Below are positions 35,101 to 46,947 of a stretch of DNA of 64,000 nucleotides, one piece after another (position 1 is the first letter of the stretch; the number at the start of each line of letters is the position of its first letter). This DNA comes from Straminergon stramineum (taxonomy: Eukaryota; Streptophyta; Bryopsida; Hypnales; Calliergonaceae). A model generated the notes under the pieces. It made no database searches. It was not told where the DNA came from and saw only the letters and a program-made list of their open reading frames with translations. Location: the NCBI GenBank assembly GCA_963920665.1, contig OY987266.1, forward strand, positions 11,289,001 through 11,353,000, given 5' to 3'. A program made the position numbers and the translations under genes.

Positions 35101-37345
35101 CATTGCAAGTTGCAATCAACTGCAACTTCTCCATAGTCATTTCGAGGGTGATGTTTGAGCTCTAGTGGTGCTCAATCTATATCACAAGGAATTTAGACTC
35201 AGAAAGATGGCATGACAAAGGAAGAACATAAGATGAGAGAACATATGCGATTTTATTTTACCTCTCAAAGCCATTCCCTCCCAAGTTTGGGATTAGCAAT
35301 CGATGTTAACTTCCCCAACTTCTAGATCAATTTGGATGTCTTTTCTTTCATACCCAATCTCATGGCAGCCGAGATGCCTTCCTCTTATTGATCTTCCTTT
35401 GGTGTTTCTTCTTTATACAACCGAACTGCAATATTAGCTGTTGTTGCAATCTCATACTACACAATAATATAGCCATGAGCATTGTTGTAACTTAAACCCA
35501 AAGAATTTAAGAAAGACATGATTAGTTTAATGAGAAACATTACCCGAAAAATGAACGAAGTAAACACTTCAAGTGACATAGAATACCAACTCTTTCAATG
35601 ACTCTGTTGGCACTGTATCATCTCAGAGGTACTCAAATGCTCATAGAACTTGTCTAGTGGAAGAACTCCGTATTTTTGAACATGATAGAGCGTGTGTACT
35701 AGACTGGTTTTGATAAATGAATTCTCTGTATATCTGCAACAAAAAAAGTAGATGTTATATGAAATATAAATTAACCCCTAAAGGACCAAACGGTGTTTTT
35801 TGGCAACATAACAATTTGGGGCAACTCACTATGAATGGAATTTTTAATTTTTTCTTTGAAATTTTCACACAACATGTGTCCAAGGAGTAGCTTTAAGACC
35901 CAACAATTTTCATAACTTTTGAATACATGGTTAAAAAGTTATTGTATAATATGTTGTTTTCATTGCTCAACGGGCAACTCGGGCAGCAAAAAAAACTTCT
36001 TTAAAAATCACTCTTTTTAAAAATAAAAAATTGAAATTTATTTTCCTGATTTATATATACATGAAAAGCTTTGAATCATTCCATTTTGATTTATGAGATG
36101 AAAGTTATAAAGAGTTTTAGTTGCGGGTAATTTGTGGGTAGTAATGGAATCTCTACTCTAAAATAAACTTTGAAGACCTTTATGTAACTCAATTTTTCAT
36201 ATTTTTGGAAGAAAATAAATACGTGAGGTGTAGATTGTTTATTACAACAATTTCACCATTGGGATTGGCATTTTTCAATTCCATAAATAAATTATTAACA
36301 ATTTAGTTTTTTGAATCATTCTCTACTTCTTTCAACTTCCTATTTTTTTCCTATACATTCTACAATTCCAAATGATCTAAAATTTTTCAAGCATGTAGCC
36401 AACATGACTTGGAGAATGAATCCAAAGAGTTACAACCATTTTGGACATTTTTTCATAATGATCTAACCTTGTTAAGTGCATCTGCCCAGATTTTCGCAGG
36501 GCCAAAAAATGGCTTTTTGTCACTTCAAATGCTAATATCTTGCAATCCAAACGGTGGAAATTTCTGAAATTTTTTCAGCATCTTTCCAAATCAACGTACG
36601 ACAAGATCCTATGGTTACATTTGTCCAAAAATGTATTTTTTCTAAAATTTTGTACTTGTACTAGAGATGACAGTTTTGGAGAGTTTTTGGTGAAAACATA
36701 GTCAGATACCTTTAGGGGTTAAGGTACATACCAAACCAAAATGTAGACTACATTAAGTGAGGCACTTACTTGTTGATGTCATGCATGGCATGCATGACAT
36801 CACCAATTCTACCCTTTGTCTCAAGAATGATTGAATCCACTGAAATGTGCCAATCTCAATCATGGACATGATGTTTGGATATACAAAAAGACCATTCAAG
36901 CAGCTTGTGGTTACCATCGCATACAAAAAACTTAGAGTCTTGAAAACGCTCTAAGCGAGGTGTTGCACTAAGTTTGGCATTGAAGAAGTCATACTTTGCA
37001 TTCCACATTGGGCCCCAAGCACATTTTTCAACATCAAACACCTGCTCCGTCTCTCCCTACTTGTTAGTCAGTGAGACATAAAACAAGTAAGACCCATCTC
37101 TATATCCGTGCACAAACTCCTGCTCCAATCTGGTAAGATCACATGCTAATGCTGGACAAACCATAGGCATCACAGCAAGCCGGCACAACAAAATCCACAA
37201 ACAAGAAATTGAATGAGGTTTTAATCTCAAGTTAGTAATGGAAGCCACAGAGTTAACTTTCTAAGCTCTGCAAAGGGCATCCTCGGTGGTGAATTCCGTG
37301 TTCGTCTTCTCCACAACCTCGTCTTCATCTTCATGAGTATTTTGA
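32150..37345 (-). pseudogene. decayed multi-exon gene, probably transposon-derived
   Basis: The minus strand carries a chain of coding-like blocks separated by intron-like gaps. In order of reading: about 37345-36770, with one frame kept open across several in-frame stops (LEQEFVHGYRDGSYLFYVSL; KFFVCDGNHKLLEWSF; DSIILETKGRIGDVMHAM); about 35740-35600 (HVQKYGVLPLDKFYEHL); 34860-34620; 34400-33755, Lys/Glu-rich; 33740-33420; and 32870-32560. At least four stops interrupt the first block, so this copy cannot be translated whole. Donor-like AAG|TAAGT and acceptor-like TTGCAG strings survive at some block edges. I do not recognise a domain. A family A element sits in one of the gaps. It could be a relic of a transposon protein or of a host gene. 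Confidence 0.45.
35771..36722. mobile_element. TTAA-flanked non-autonomous element, family A copy 3
   Basis: A 952-bp element with the same perfect terminal inverted repeats as copy 1 (TTAACCCCTAAAGG and its inverse). By eye it is closest to copy 1. It lies in an intron-like gap of the minus-strand pseudogene, between the blocks ending near 36770 and starting near 35740. Confidence 0.78.
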
Positions 37346-39195
37346 TTGAGTAAACCTTGAGTTTACAAAGGATTGGAATCAAAACCCATCTCCTGCAAGG
37401 AAAGACAAATCATTAGAAGGAATCATGTAATATTAACAAGTGGATGCAATTAGATGAATGAACACAAAGAATAAGAGTTGAAAAACAACTCTCAATTAAG
37501 GAAGCCTAATCAATAGGGTCCACAAGATCTTCAGAAATCCTTGAATCCACCCAATCAAAATCCAAACATTTCTCTATAATATTCTCACGAAGGCCCAACA
37601 AACATAATGCCCTCGGCGCCGAGGCCAACCACACCAGAAGGTAATTCTAATCTATTAAGTACGCAATTCAAGATATCAAAATGACAAAATAGAAGAAGAC
37701 ATCAATTGATCAATCAATCATAACTCTATATTGTTATCAGAAATGTAGGAAAAGTATTGTCCTCTCAATGTCGGGGGATGTCAAATAGGGTAAACCAAAT
37801 AATTCAAACAACTAGTGAAACATGAAATCGGTGAATTTCCCTTCACCCTAAACAAGTGAAATATATGTGATATGATCAAGAAATCTCAAAGAAGACTATC
37901 CCTCAGTGCCAAGGGATGACTAAGAGGTTGAACCAATAGATTTTTTTTAAATGTGACTCAAGAAATCAACGAATTTAATGACTTTGAAAAAACCTACTAG
38001 AGATTCAATAAGATCAAAAACACATCAACAAGAATAGCCCTTGGCGCCGAGGCTCCCTACAATCTAATTGATTTAGATCCTAGAATCACTATTACTACAA
38101 TGTCGTATTACAAAATTACTAGGCTAGCTAACCTAAATTACATTGTAATTCCTTAATTTATCCTCAATTAGCAATCGATAATAGCACCACATTCTATTAT
38201 CTTAGTCTATAAAACACCAAGAGCTAATATCAAAACCAACATTAATATACTTGCTTGATAATTATTCAAATGAAATATGGATGATAATACTCAGCTCACT
38301 TAGCTCAATATTTTGATTAAGACTAAGAATCTAGAATGTGCCCATCGGGGCCAAGGCTTCCTAAAATGAACATCAATTTGATCAATAATGAATTAATCAT
38401 ATCGAAACTGAGAAAATACCAAGCCTAAATGTTTAATCAACCTCTAAGGCTTGGTTCTGATTTGTGGATATATATTAATAGGCTAGTAAACCAAGAGACT
38501 CAAATTGGAGAGGTGGAAATGTTGATAATGTCCTAAGCTAGTTTTGTAAATGTTCATTGGACAAACCAACACGGAAGTCCAGTGAGAAGCTCTTGGGGCT
38601 GAGACATCTATATTTCAGGTGATGTGTAATCAACTACTAATCAATCAAGGAGGGTTTTATAAATTTCTCACACAAAGTTCTTTTTTCCTAAGGTTTTCGA
38701 GCTAAGTAGATTTTCAAAAAACGAGATCAACAAATAACCACAAATTCACTTCCATTGGCACCGAGGTTGGCAATACGGATTACTTTTCTCTCAAACGTTG
38801 TGATAGATCCAGCAACTCCTCAACAAGCTAAGTCAGAGAAAATGCATATCAACAAAAACAACGAAGTTATAACTCTAATATCCTAATGAACAAATTGACC
38901 ACATCCGCAATTTTGCAACTAAACATCCAACTAAAAGATTGGTCGATCATGTCTTGCAACCTATAAATGATGGATTAGCGAGCTTGCTTCAAACTGCACA
39001 TAGCCTTGCAGATTTTGAATTAATATTTAATGTCTCCGACAGAACAAAACTTAGGAATTAAAAATCAAAAGTCCAAATTCTATTGTAATGCACACTATTG
39101 TCTAGTTAGTAGCTAATTTGGCAAAGCACTTGATAGAACTTGTTGATCACAACATCTAAGGTAGGACATTCACATCAGCACCGAGGCTTCTCAAT
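37346..39195. repeat. AT-rich stretch with recurrent GC-rich palindromic motif
   Basis: Variants of CCTCGGCGCCGAGGC recur in otherwise AT-rich DNA: about 37611 (CCTCGGCGCCGAGG, a perfect palindrome), 37759, 37901 (CCTCAGTGCCAAGG), 38040 (TTGGCGCCGAGGCT), 38345 (TCGGGGCCAAGGCT), 38591 (CTTGGGGCTGAGAC), 38757 (TTGGCACCGAGGTT) and 39177 (TCAGCACCGAGGCT). Spacings are irregular, roughly 130-420 bp. No coding region is supported. Confidence 0.55.
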
Positions 39196-40214
39196 CAGTA
39201 GACTTGACTAACCAGATTTCAACATCGACAGTCACAACTGAATTGATTTTGAAATTCATAGACATTGTTGAGAAAGCTTTTGAATTGTTAGACACCCCTG
39301 ATCACCCGGAAGTTGGAAAGTTATGTAAGATCCATACAATTAGCTTCTTTCAAGTTGCCCTAGCCATATACTTTGAATCATTGATATGTAATTTCTATAA
39401 GTTTCTTGTTAGCTATTGCTATTGAGCTATTCTAATAAGCTTGGATGGGTATCGTGAGATAGATAGATCTACACGATGGGTTTTGTACTCTTTTCACGCC
39501 TTGTATATTTCCATGACCCAGAACAAAAGAACAGAATCTTGCCTTCGAGGGCAAGGACTCTCTTGTCCACCTGCAGAATGATCTAAAGACCTAGCAAGGT
39601 AAAATTTTATTCACAGAGTTTTATTCGAATTCTTCGAATGCACATGGTTTACCACTAACAAACATTGTTTATTTAAATCTTTGACCAGTATGTAGCGCTT
39701 TTGTTCTCCAACCCCAATTTCACAATCTACAAATTTTCAACAAGAGTTGTGAACAAGAGAATCTTTACACTAATTTTCCCTCTAATCTGCTTCTATATTT
39801 CTAAGAGGAAACCCTAAAACGGGTCTGATCCCAAGCAATGACCTATTCAAATCGAGCCTAACCTACAATTTTGCAACTGCGTTCAAGTAATGAATTCTTG
39901 ATTTGTTTCACAAAATTAGACTCATTCCAACAACTACCTAGGACACGCAAGAGATAACCAAGGCGCAAGAAATATACAAATATGAAGGTCGACATTGAAA
40001 GGAAGGGTTGATACTTACCATGGCCACAACAGGAGTAGAAGTCTTGGCGATTTCAGTGTCAACTAGAATTTCTGGGCCGGCATCCTCATTACTGCCATCA
40101 CCCTCACTTTGTTGCCCTCAACCTGACGCATTTCTTGTTGCAGGCTTCCTCGCCATATCTCGCATTTCCTACACCAAGATTATAAAAACCTAGTTTAGCT
40201 TTAATCATATTAAG
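39196..40214. other. intergenic DNA
   Basis: Nothing is recognised apart from short frames with no resemblance (such as 39204-39425 and 40008-40193). The right end is the insertion site of the solo LTR; TTAAG at 40210-40214 is its left target duplication. Confidence 0.4.
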
Positions 40215-41323
40215 TGTCGCGCCCCTTAGTGACACTTACCACCTTAAGCTCACTTTCCAAACACTTAACACTTTAGTGCCACCAAGGTTCACGCCCTCCT
40301 AACACTGCACATGCCACGCACCCACAATGTTAGGTTCCACCTCAAGTCATGGGGTTCCCCATTCCTCCGTGACTCCCAATCCTTTCCTTCCAATCCTTAA
40401 CTCCCACAAGACACCGGACATGTCATTTGATGACATGGGGCGGAACTTCCATTGATGTCCAAGCACTCGGTGAGGCACTACTCCCACCGGTGCTAACCGC
40501 CCTTGAATGGGACCCAACTCCCCACTAGGCCCAACCCAACTCATTTCGGGACTCATTAATCGGGACTCACACCATGGCCTAGTGTGGAGTGGGACACCAC
40601 CCAATCGGTATCAAGGAGTGCACAAGCACTCCATGGTAACACACAAGTGGTGGTGAGGCTCCAACACTAACCTCACCACCCGGGGGCCACTTAGGCTCAC
40701 CATGGCACCATCCGGGAGTGAGGAGGGAGACCACCCCTCCTCATAGTACTCTCTGCGGGATTCGGCAGCCCCCCCCATACTAGAGGTCATCGAGAACCCC
40801 CAAGATGCACCCCATCTTGGAAGACCACCCATTTCTCCCGATTCGCACTACTTTGGGACTCCCGAACTTCCACCCGGCATAACTTTGCGGTCCGGGATCT
40901 AAATCGCACATGCGACCCCATTTTCGACATCTACGCGACGCGTAGATGCCGATGGACTACTCACTTGCTCCATTCGGACAAGTACTCGCAAAGATATCGC
41001 CCTCCAAAGATTCGGGACACTCCCGGCGCGGCCAGGGCACTCCCGGCGCGACTGGGACACCCCCAACTTTGAACGCCCATAACTTTTGACTCGCAAGTCC
41101 AAATCACGCGTTCTTTGGACGGCTAGAAGCGTCTTCTCAAGACCTTTCCAAGCACGTATCACACGCCCCCAAATTCGTCCGGATCAGAGCGCTACATCGC
41201 TCTGATCGCTCGGGACTCCTAGTCCCCCTCACCTCATCTCTTGCAAGGCTTGGGGAGTCACCCCCAATGTCCCCCTTGCTCACCAAGGTGGCACGGGCAC
41301 GCCTTGTGATGAGGGTCGTGACA
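40215..41323 (-). mobile_element. solo LTR of the Ty3/gypsy element, minus orientation
   Basis: A 1,109-bp sequence that is the reverse complement of the LTRs at 52825 and 59471. It starts TGTCGCGCCCC and ends GGTCGTGACA, so the TG...CA termini are intact. TTAAG flanks it on both sides (40210-40214 and 41324-41328), a perfect 5-bp target duplication. No internal retrotransposon sequence adjoins it, so it arose by LTR-LTR recombination. It carries two copies of the 20-bp internal repeat, as the 5' LTR does. Confidence 0.93.
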
Positions 41324-41328
41324 TTAAG

Positions 41329-41819
41329 TGTAAAAGAATGCGTAAGCTAAGTATTTTCTTAAACCACCTACACACCCACATTCTTACCAAGGCAATCATG
41401 AGAACTACTATTTACGATCTCAGCTCAAGCTTGACCACAGAGAAGGAGAAAAATAGTTGGAAAAGGAGGATGACGGTCTCCAGGGATGAAGTGGCCCCTT
41501 TCGATCAACCCACAATAGTTACCTTTTGCAGCAAGTCAACAAATTCGGTTACCTTTTATAGCCAGTCAATCATGTATAGAAAGTCATGTATATCAAATTT
41601 TATGGGATCACAATTATTTTTACTTTTAAATTTCTCAAAAGATTGTGGGTTAAAGTATTGAAAACAAAAATTGTATTGTCTACTTTCTATTTTTATAAAA
41701 CTAACTTGATTCTTGGAACTTCCAGACCCATCTCCAGAATTGATGATTTAAGAAAAATAATTATAAAGGGACATATGAAAAACTAATTGTGGAATTGACG
41801 TAGAAAAACAATTGTAGAA
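41329..41819. other. intergenic DNA
   Basis: No gene or transposon end is recognised. Confidence 0.35.
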
Positions 41820-42162
41820 TGTGAGTTTTAGAATCCATTTGGACAATTAGATTTTCCAATGCTATCATCAATATTTTTGTTTTAAATATTATCAATTTTG
41901 CTTAAAATTTGTTGGAATGTATTTGAAATGAGGTTCTCTTCACATGGTGATTTTTGAAATGTTTGGGTTCTTACTATCTATAACATCATTTTGGCTAATC
42001 CCATCTCCAGCTTGAATCTTTGCAACTTAGGTTTCGTCAAGCACATGACATACTTGCACATTTGGAATTTTTAAAAAATATGTACACTTGTAACACCAAA
42101 TTCAATATTTCAATAGGGCAACTACTTCATGCATTATCTCTAGAAATTAGGATAACTTCCCT
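41820..42162. repeat. dispersed repeat G, copy 2
   Basis: Resembles 14395-14731 in the same orientation (GTTGGAATGTATTTGAAATG; AGGTTCTCTTC; CATACTTGCACATTTG; TAACACCAAATTCAA). It is diverged, and no terminal structure is seen. Confidence 0.5.
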
Positions 42163-42612
42163 CTAAGTTGTATACAAAAGATCTGTTAGTTTCAAACAAT
42201 TCATCATTTTCTTTTTGGACATTAGAGCACTTTCAAAATATTTTATTCCTAATTTATAGGTTGATGACATACTCAAAACATATGGAGAATCTATATTTGT
42301 CCATGCAAAAGTAAATATACTTATGCAAGACTTTGACATTGCTCTCCTACGATAGAACTTGAGTTCTTCCACCTTAATGTTTGATACCCTCTGTACACTT
42401 CCTTCATTCGCATCAACAGTTTGTTTATCCTCTTGAATATGAAGGTGGAAATTTGCAATCGGAGTTGACAAATTTTCCTCTATAGCAACCTTCCCTCTTC
42501 TCCGCAATCGTTGCAACTCCTTCCGCAATGAGAACAAAATTTTCCCTCTCTTCCTCCTCTTTCTAAAACAATATTGGGAAACACTGTTAATTCTATCTTT
42601 CACAACATGCAT
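42163..42612 (-). other. 149-codon open frame, unrecognised
   Basis: The minus strand is open for 149 codons from an ATG. The product would have a basic N-terminal third (RKRRKRGKILFSLRKELQRL) and no motif I know. It may be a remnant exon of a transposon; length alone in AT-rich DNA makes it worth recording, but it is not convincing as a gene. Confidence 0.2.
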
Positions 42613-43743
42613 GAGACTAGTAGATCATATTGTGGAATGACTCTGAAGACGTACAACAAGATTTAAGCAACGGCAAGAGTGCACATTCCAATATGCACTT
42701 GACACTATTATCAATATATCATGTAACTTCAAATCCTAAGGTGTTCACTAGAATGGGTAGACAATGACTTCAAGTTTCATGTTATAAGATGATTTCATGT
42801 TCATAGTAACAGGATTGAAATTTTGAAATTGCCATGGCAATCTTTGGAATTATGTCACCACATATTGTACAGCTCTTCACTGCGAAGTATTCCATTATGG
42901 CAACCTAATGTAGGTAGATAAATAGTTTCAAATTCACCGGCATCCACAAATTTGTGGAACCTATTAATGTCATAATGGCCATGCTTTAATAGGAAGTGTG
43001 GGAAAGTAGTTTAGAATTTGAACTCCTGTAATTAGTTACAGTGTAAGCACCAAAAGCCATCATCATTAGCAATTATGCATAGTTTGAGGTACCTATCCTT
43101 TACAATATTATTTCCTTTGTATTAGCCTTAGACAATTTTGAATTTCTTAAAACTACTAGACATTCTAGAAATAGTATGTAGTTCCTATGATTTTTCAAAG
43201 TGGAGGCTCCTAAACCAATGAAACCGTCATATCAATTTAATGAACTTATATCTACATAACAAACCCTATTGACACCCAATCACATTTAAACAAGGAGACA
43301 GTCTAAGAAGAATTTTGAAAGAGAATTAATCGAAAGTCTATAAATGGTTTAAATGTTTAATGGAAAATCAAGGTACATGATTGCCAGAAGGAATTGAATG
43401 GATGTTTTCACCCTTCCATTGCCCATTATTTGAGCACAATCTAAATTCGTCGTCTCTCTATAAATAAGTAGCTTGTTCTTTGAATTTTTCATTAATTTTC
43501 TTTATGAGTTAGGTAAGAAAATCGACTTCCCCTCGAAGATTCTTCTTAAATTTGAGTGGCAGTTCTAGATATACAAAATTAGAGTCCTTTGACAATATTG
43601 TTATTTATCAACAACTAATACCATTACATTCTGTCTTAATCATGTCCATTTAAAGGTATACCTTATGCTTACATAATGTATACAATAGAACCTCATACAC
43701 ACAATAAGTTAGTCTCTAATCTCTAACAAGTTTTCATTAGATA
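42613..43743. other. intergenic DNA with dispersed repeat H
   Basis: About 43170-43300 resembles repeat H at 8296 and 50235 (TTCCTATGATTTTTCAAAG; CCTAAACCAATGAAACCGTC). No gene is recognised. Confidence 0.4.
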
Positions 43744-44953
43744 TTGTTCTCTCTGTTGTTGTTCCTTTATATGCTATCAATAGCATCCATTCGAGCAGAT
43801 GGCCATGAGATTCCCCTTCTTCTCCCTCATGGAGAAGAAGGATATGTTGTAGTATCTTCACACCTTCTTCATGTCCGATTTGGTTTTGTCCAATCCAGTA
43901 TATATGTTGAAGAAGAGGTCATGTCTGATTCTAGAAGCTTGAAGGAGTATGTCCACACGATGAAGTTAGAACTTGAGGACAGTCATGCTTGGCACCTTCG
44001 TCTAGGTCACTACAGAGCTTATGGATTGTCGTCTCTCATGATGGGTGCTTCCATAGAGATTTTACCTCGCCAATCAGACCATTCTACTGCGGATATGCCT
44101 TGTGCTTGGCATGATATTAGGAATTATGTGGAACGTCAATAAATGACAAAGGTGAGTAATAAAATTCAACTTCTTCATGTGAAACAAGAAGTCGACCCTA
44201 TTATAGATATATCTAGTGAGTTAGAAGGAGAGTCCCCTAGCCAACCAAGTATCCAAGCAACACTTCCTTGTAGAGTCCCTGATGATATCCTTAGGACAAC
44301 TTCCAATACATACCACATGCCATCAAGTAGTTCTGCTCTATCGACTCATTCTCGCCCACCAACTTATCCAAATAATACAGACACAATCAGTATTGTTGGG
44401 TGCTTGAAGAATTTGGCATCAATTCGTGGATCTAGAAATGAAGTTGTTGCATTAGACTACGATTCATTGATTCACCACAAAGTGCAATATCTCCCCACAA
44501 ACTTTGATGGAGATGTAGTATTTGAGTTGCCTTCACTTCATGTTTCATCTTCATCATCCACTAGTGGAAATCTATAGGGCATGGATAAACAATACGATGG
44601 TCATGCTTGGTGTCGAACCATGACATCCAATATCCACAATCAAGATGGCCTGAAGTTTAGAAAGTCCTCTTGTGCATGCCATTTGGTATGTAACAACTCC
44701 GAGTGTGATTACTTGAAGCAATCTTCCAAATGCAACAAGACAAAGTGGTCTGGTTATACTATTGCTCCATTCCATATTGGATCAAATCCTCCAAATGATT
44801 CAAGTATTATTTGCAAGATATGCAAATATCCACCTCATTGTGTTAGTATTTTGTGATGCTAGAATATATTATGTTTTCAGTGACATTACATTGATGACTA
44901 GAGCATGCATTCATTTAGGTAATCACTTGCATCCTGTGGCTTCAGGAACATGT

Positions 44954-46947
44954 TGTGAACCACCATATTGATTCACTATTTAAAAACCCAAAAATATAAA
45001 CATTAGGCATGAATTTACAAATCCGGAAGTGTTAGTACTCCGGATAAAGCCATAACCCATCAATTAAGGAGTTTTCCGCTAAATAGCAATGGAAACTTCA
45101 TGAGGTTAGGGCAAGATGCTAGAAAATGCAATTAGGAAGAAATTAGGGGAAATTCTAGGGGGGAAATGGGAAGTTAAAACTAGAAAGAGGTTAAGCAAGA
45201 TTTGGTAGAGTAACCGAATTAGGCTAATAGTAAAATGATGAGAAAATGAAAACAAAAAATGAAAAATGAAAATGAAAACAAAAGACTAGAAGTAGGAAAT
45301 GAAATTAAAAGTAAATTAAAAACCACAAAAATAATAAATAAGAAAAAACACAAAAGAAGCTAGTTAAACTAAAACTATGAATAAAATACGAGTGTAGTGG
45401 ATAAAACACTAAAATAGGGCTAGAAACACTAAAATAGGATTTTTCAGTAAGTTAGAGGGTTTTACAGTAATTTAGGGGGTGGAACACTAAAATAGAGAAA
45501 TTTACACTAAATTAGCGGATTTACAGTAACCTAGTGCGATTTGCACTAGTTTGGCGCATTTTGCACCAAATTAGTGGATTAACAATGAATTAGTGTAGGA
45601 TGAAAGTAGTTTAGAAAATTAATCCGTTAGAAAGTTAGATGTAGGCAAAATTAGGTTTTGGAGCTCTCTCTCTCTCTCTCAACTCTCTCTCAATTTTCCC
45701 AACTTTGTGTGCATGTGTGTTGGAGAGCATTCTTGGTGATGAAGGGCGTTTTGAAAGCATGAGAAGCTAGAGATTAAGATGAGAGAACTAAAGTAGGACA
45801 ATTTGTCGAGTAGGTCACCATTTTGTGAGAAAAAGTGGTGAAGGATTGATGGGAGTGAAGTCAGATGGGAAGTGGAGTGGAGAGAATTAGGTTTTTGTGG
45901 AATTGGGAGGGGACTGCCGACTTTGGTGACTGATTGCGGGAGACTGAAAAAGCGGAATGGGCTGAATTTTTGGGAGGATGGAGATGGGAAAGTCAGCTTT
46001 CCAACAAGACCAGTCTCGACCAATTCCAAGCAAGGACGAGGATGGAGCGGCCGATTTAGTGCGAGGAGGTCAAGCCGCTATTGCCACGGAAGACCGACGA
46101 CTTTGGCGAGCGACTGTGGGAGTTCGGCGAAGCGAATAAACGTGAATTTTGGAGAGGAGAAAGATGGGAAAGTCAGCTTCTCAACAAGACCAGTCTCGAC
46201 AAATTCCGAGCAAGGACGAAGCCAGGGCGATCAGTTTAGTGGGGCAAGGTCTGCTGCCCATCTAGCGGCAGTGGATTCTAGGTATTTCATCTTTTGTTTC
46301 CTTGTGATTCAGCTGAATCCAAATGTAATGTTCATTACAATATGATATTTTCTTATCCATCTTGAAGCAATAGTTCTATGACTTGCATGCAATGTTCTTG
46401 TGGGGTATGAATGTGTAGAGGGTCTATGAGGATTTTTTTAGGGTTTTAGGGCAAGCGTGGAAGTGCTACCCAAATTGAGGTAGAATTAGGGTTAGGATAT
46501 GGATTAGGAAATTGAAGGAAGAAACTAATTGGCCTAAAAAGAATGGGTGAATATGTTAGGGATGGGATCTATGGAATTAGGGAAGTCTTGGGCATCAATT
46601 TAGGAAGTTAGTTAGGAATTGGGGTGGTTGTGGTGTGCTGGAATTTAATTTTAAGACACCAAATTGACCCATTTGGTGCCCCAAGGGCTAATTTTAGGCA
46701 AAATTCGGCCTAGTAAGTTGCCCTAACCTCCCAAAGTAGGTACTAGGGTCATTGGAGGATTTTAGGGTGCATATTAGGATGATGTAAGGGTGCTGCCCTC
46801 ATTTCACTTAGAGTAGTTGATGGTAAAAAATTGATAAAAAAGTATTCAGGAGTCCATTGCTTGGAAGGCAATCTAGGTAGGTGTCCCATACACTCCCCGC
46901 CGGCCAACTCTAGGGGGTTTCTTTACCTTGCGGTGAAAAAGCCTCAT
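44954..46947. mobile_element. 1,994-bp insertion in the MULE gene, unclassified
   Basis: ACATGT occurs at 44948-44953 and 46948-46953 and brackets the insertion. Both copies are in the coding frame (Thr-Cys), so the two halves of the host frame match across it. The insert begins TGTGAACCACC and ends AAGCCTCAT. It has no terminal inverted repeat. The TG start and 5-6-bp duplication suggest a solo LTR or LTR fragment, but the CA end is missing unless the duplication is counted as 3 bp. It contains a CT microsatellite at about 45665-45680 and a repeated stretch of CACTAAAATAGG and TTACAGTAA-type units at 45380-45600. Confidence 0.6.
45906..46265. repeat. 180-bp tandem duplication within the insertion
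   Basis: Two adjacent 180-bp units. GGGAAAGTCAGCTT occurs at 45986 and 46166, followed in both by CAACAAGACCAGTCTCGAC. Because 180 is a multiple of three, the plus-strand open frame at 45872-46345 contains a repeated ~60-residue unit. Whether that frame is translated is unknown. Confidence 0.7.

Noticed and set aside
43990..44040. HLRLGH string resembling a copia pre-integrase motif
   Set aside because: The frame continues into the Cys/His region and MULE-type blocks, with no copia integrase or reverse transcriptase nearby.
46831..46947. Start of the transposase frame at 46831
   Set aside because: The apparent start is TTG and lies inside the 2-kb insertion; host coding sequence resumes only at 46948.
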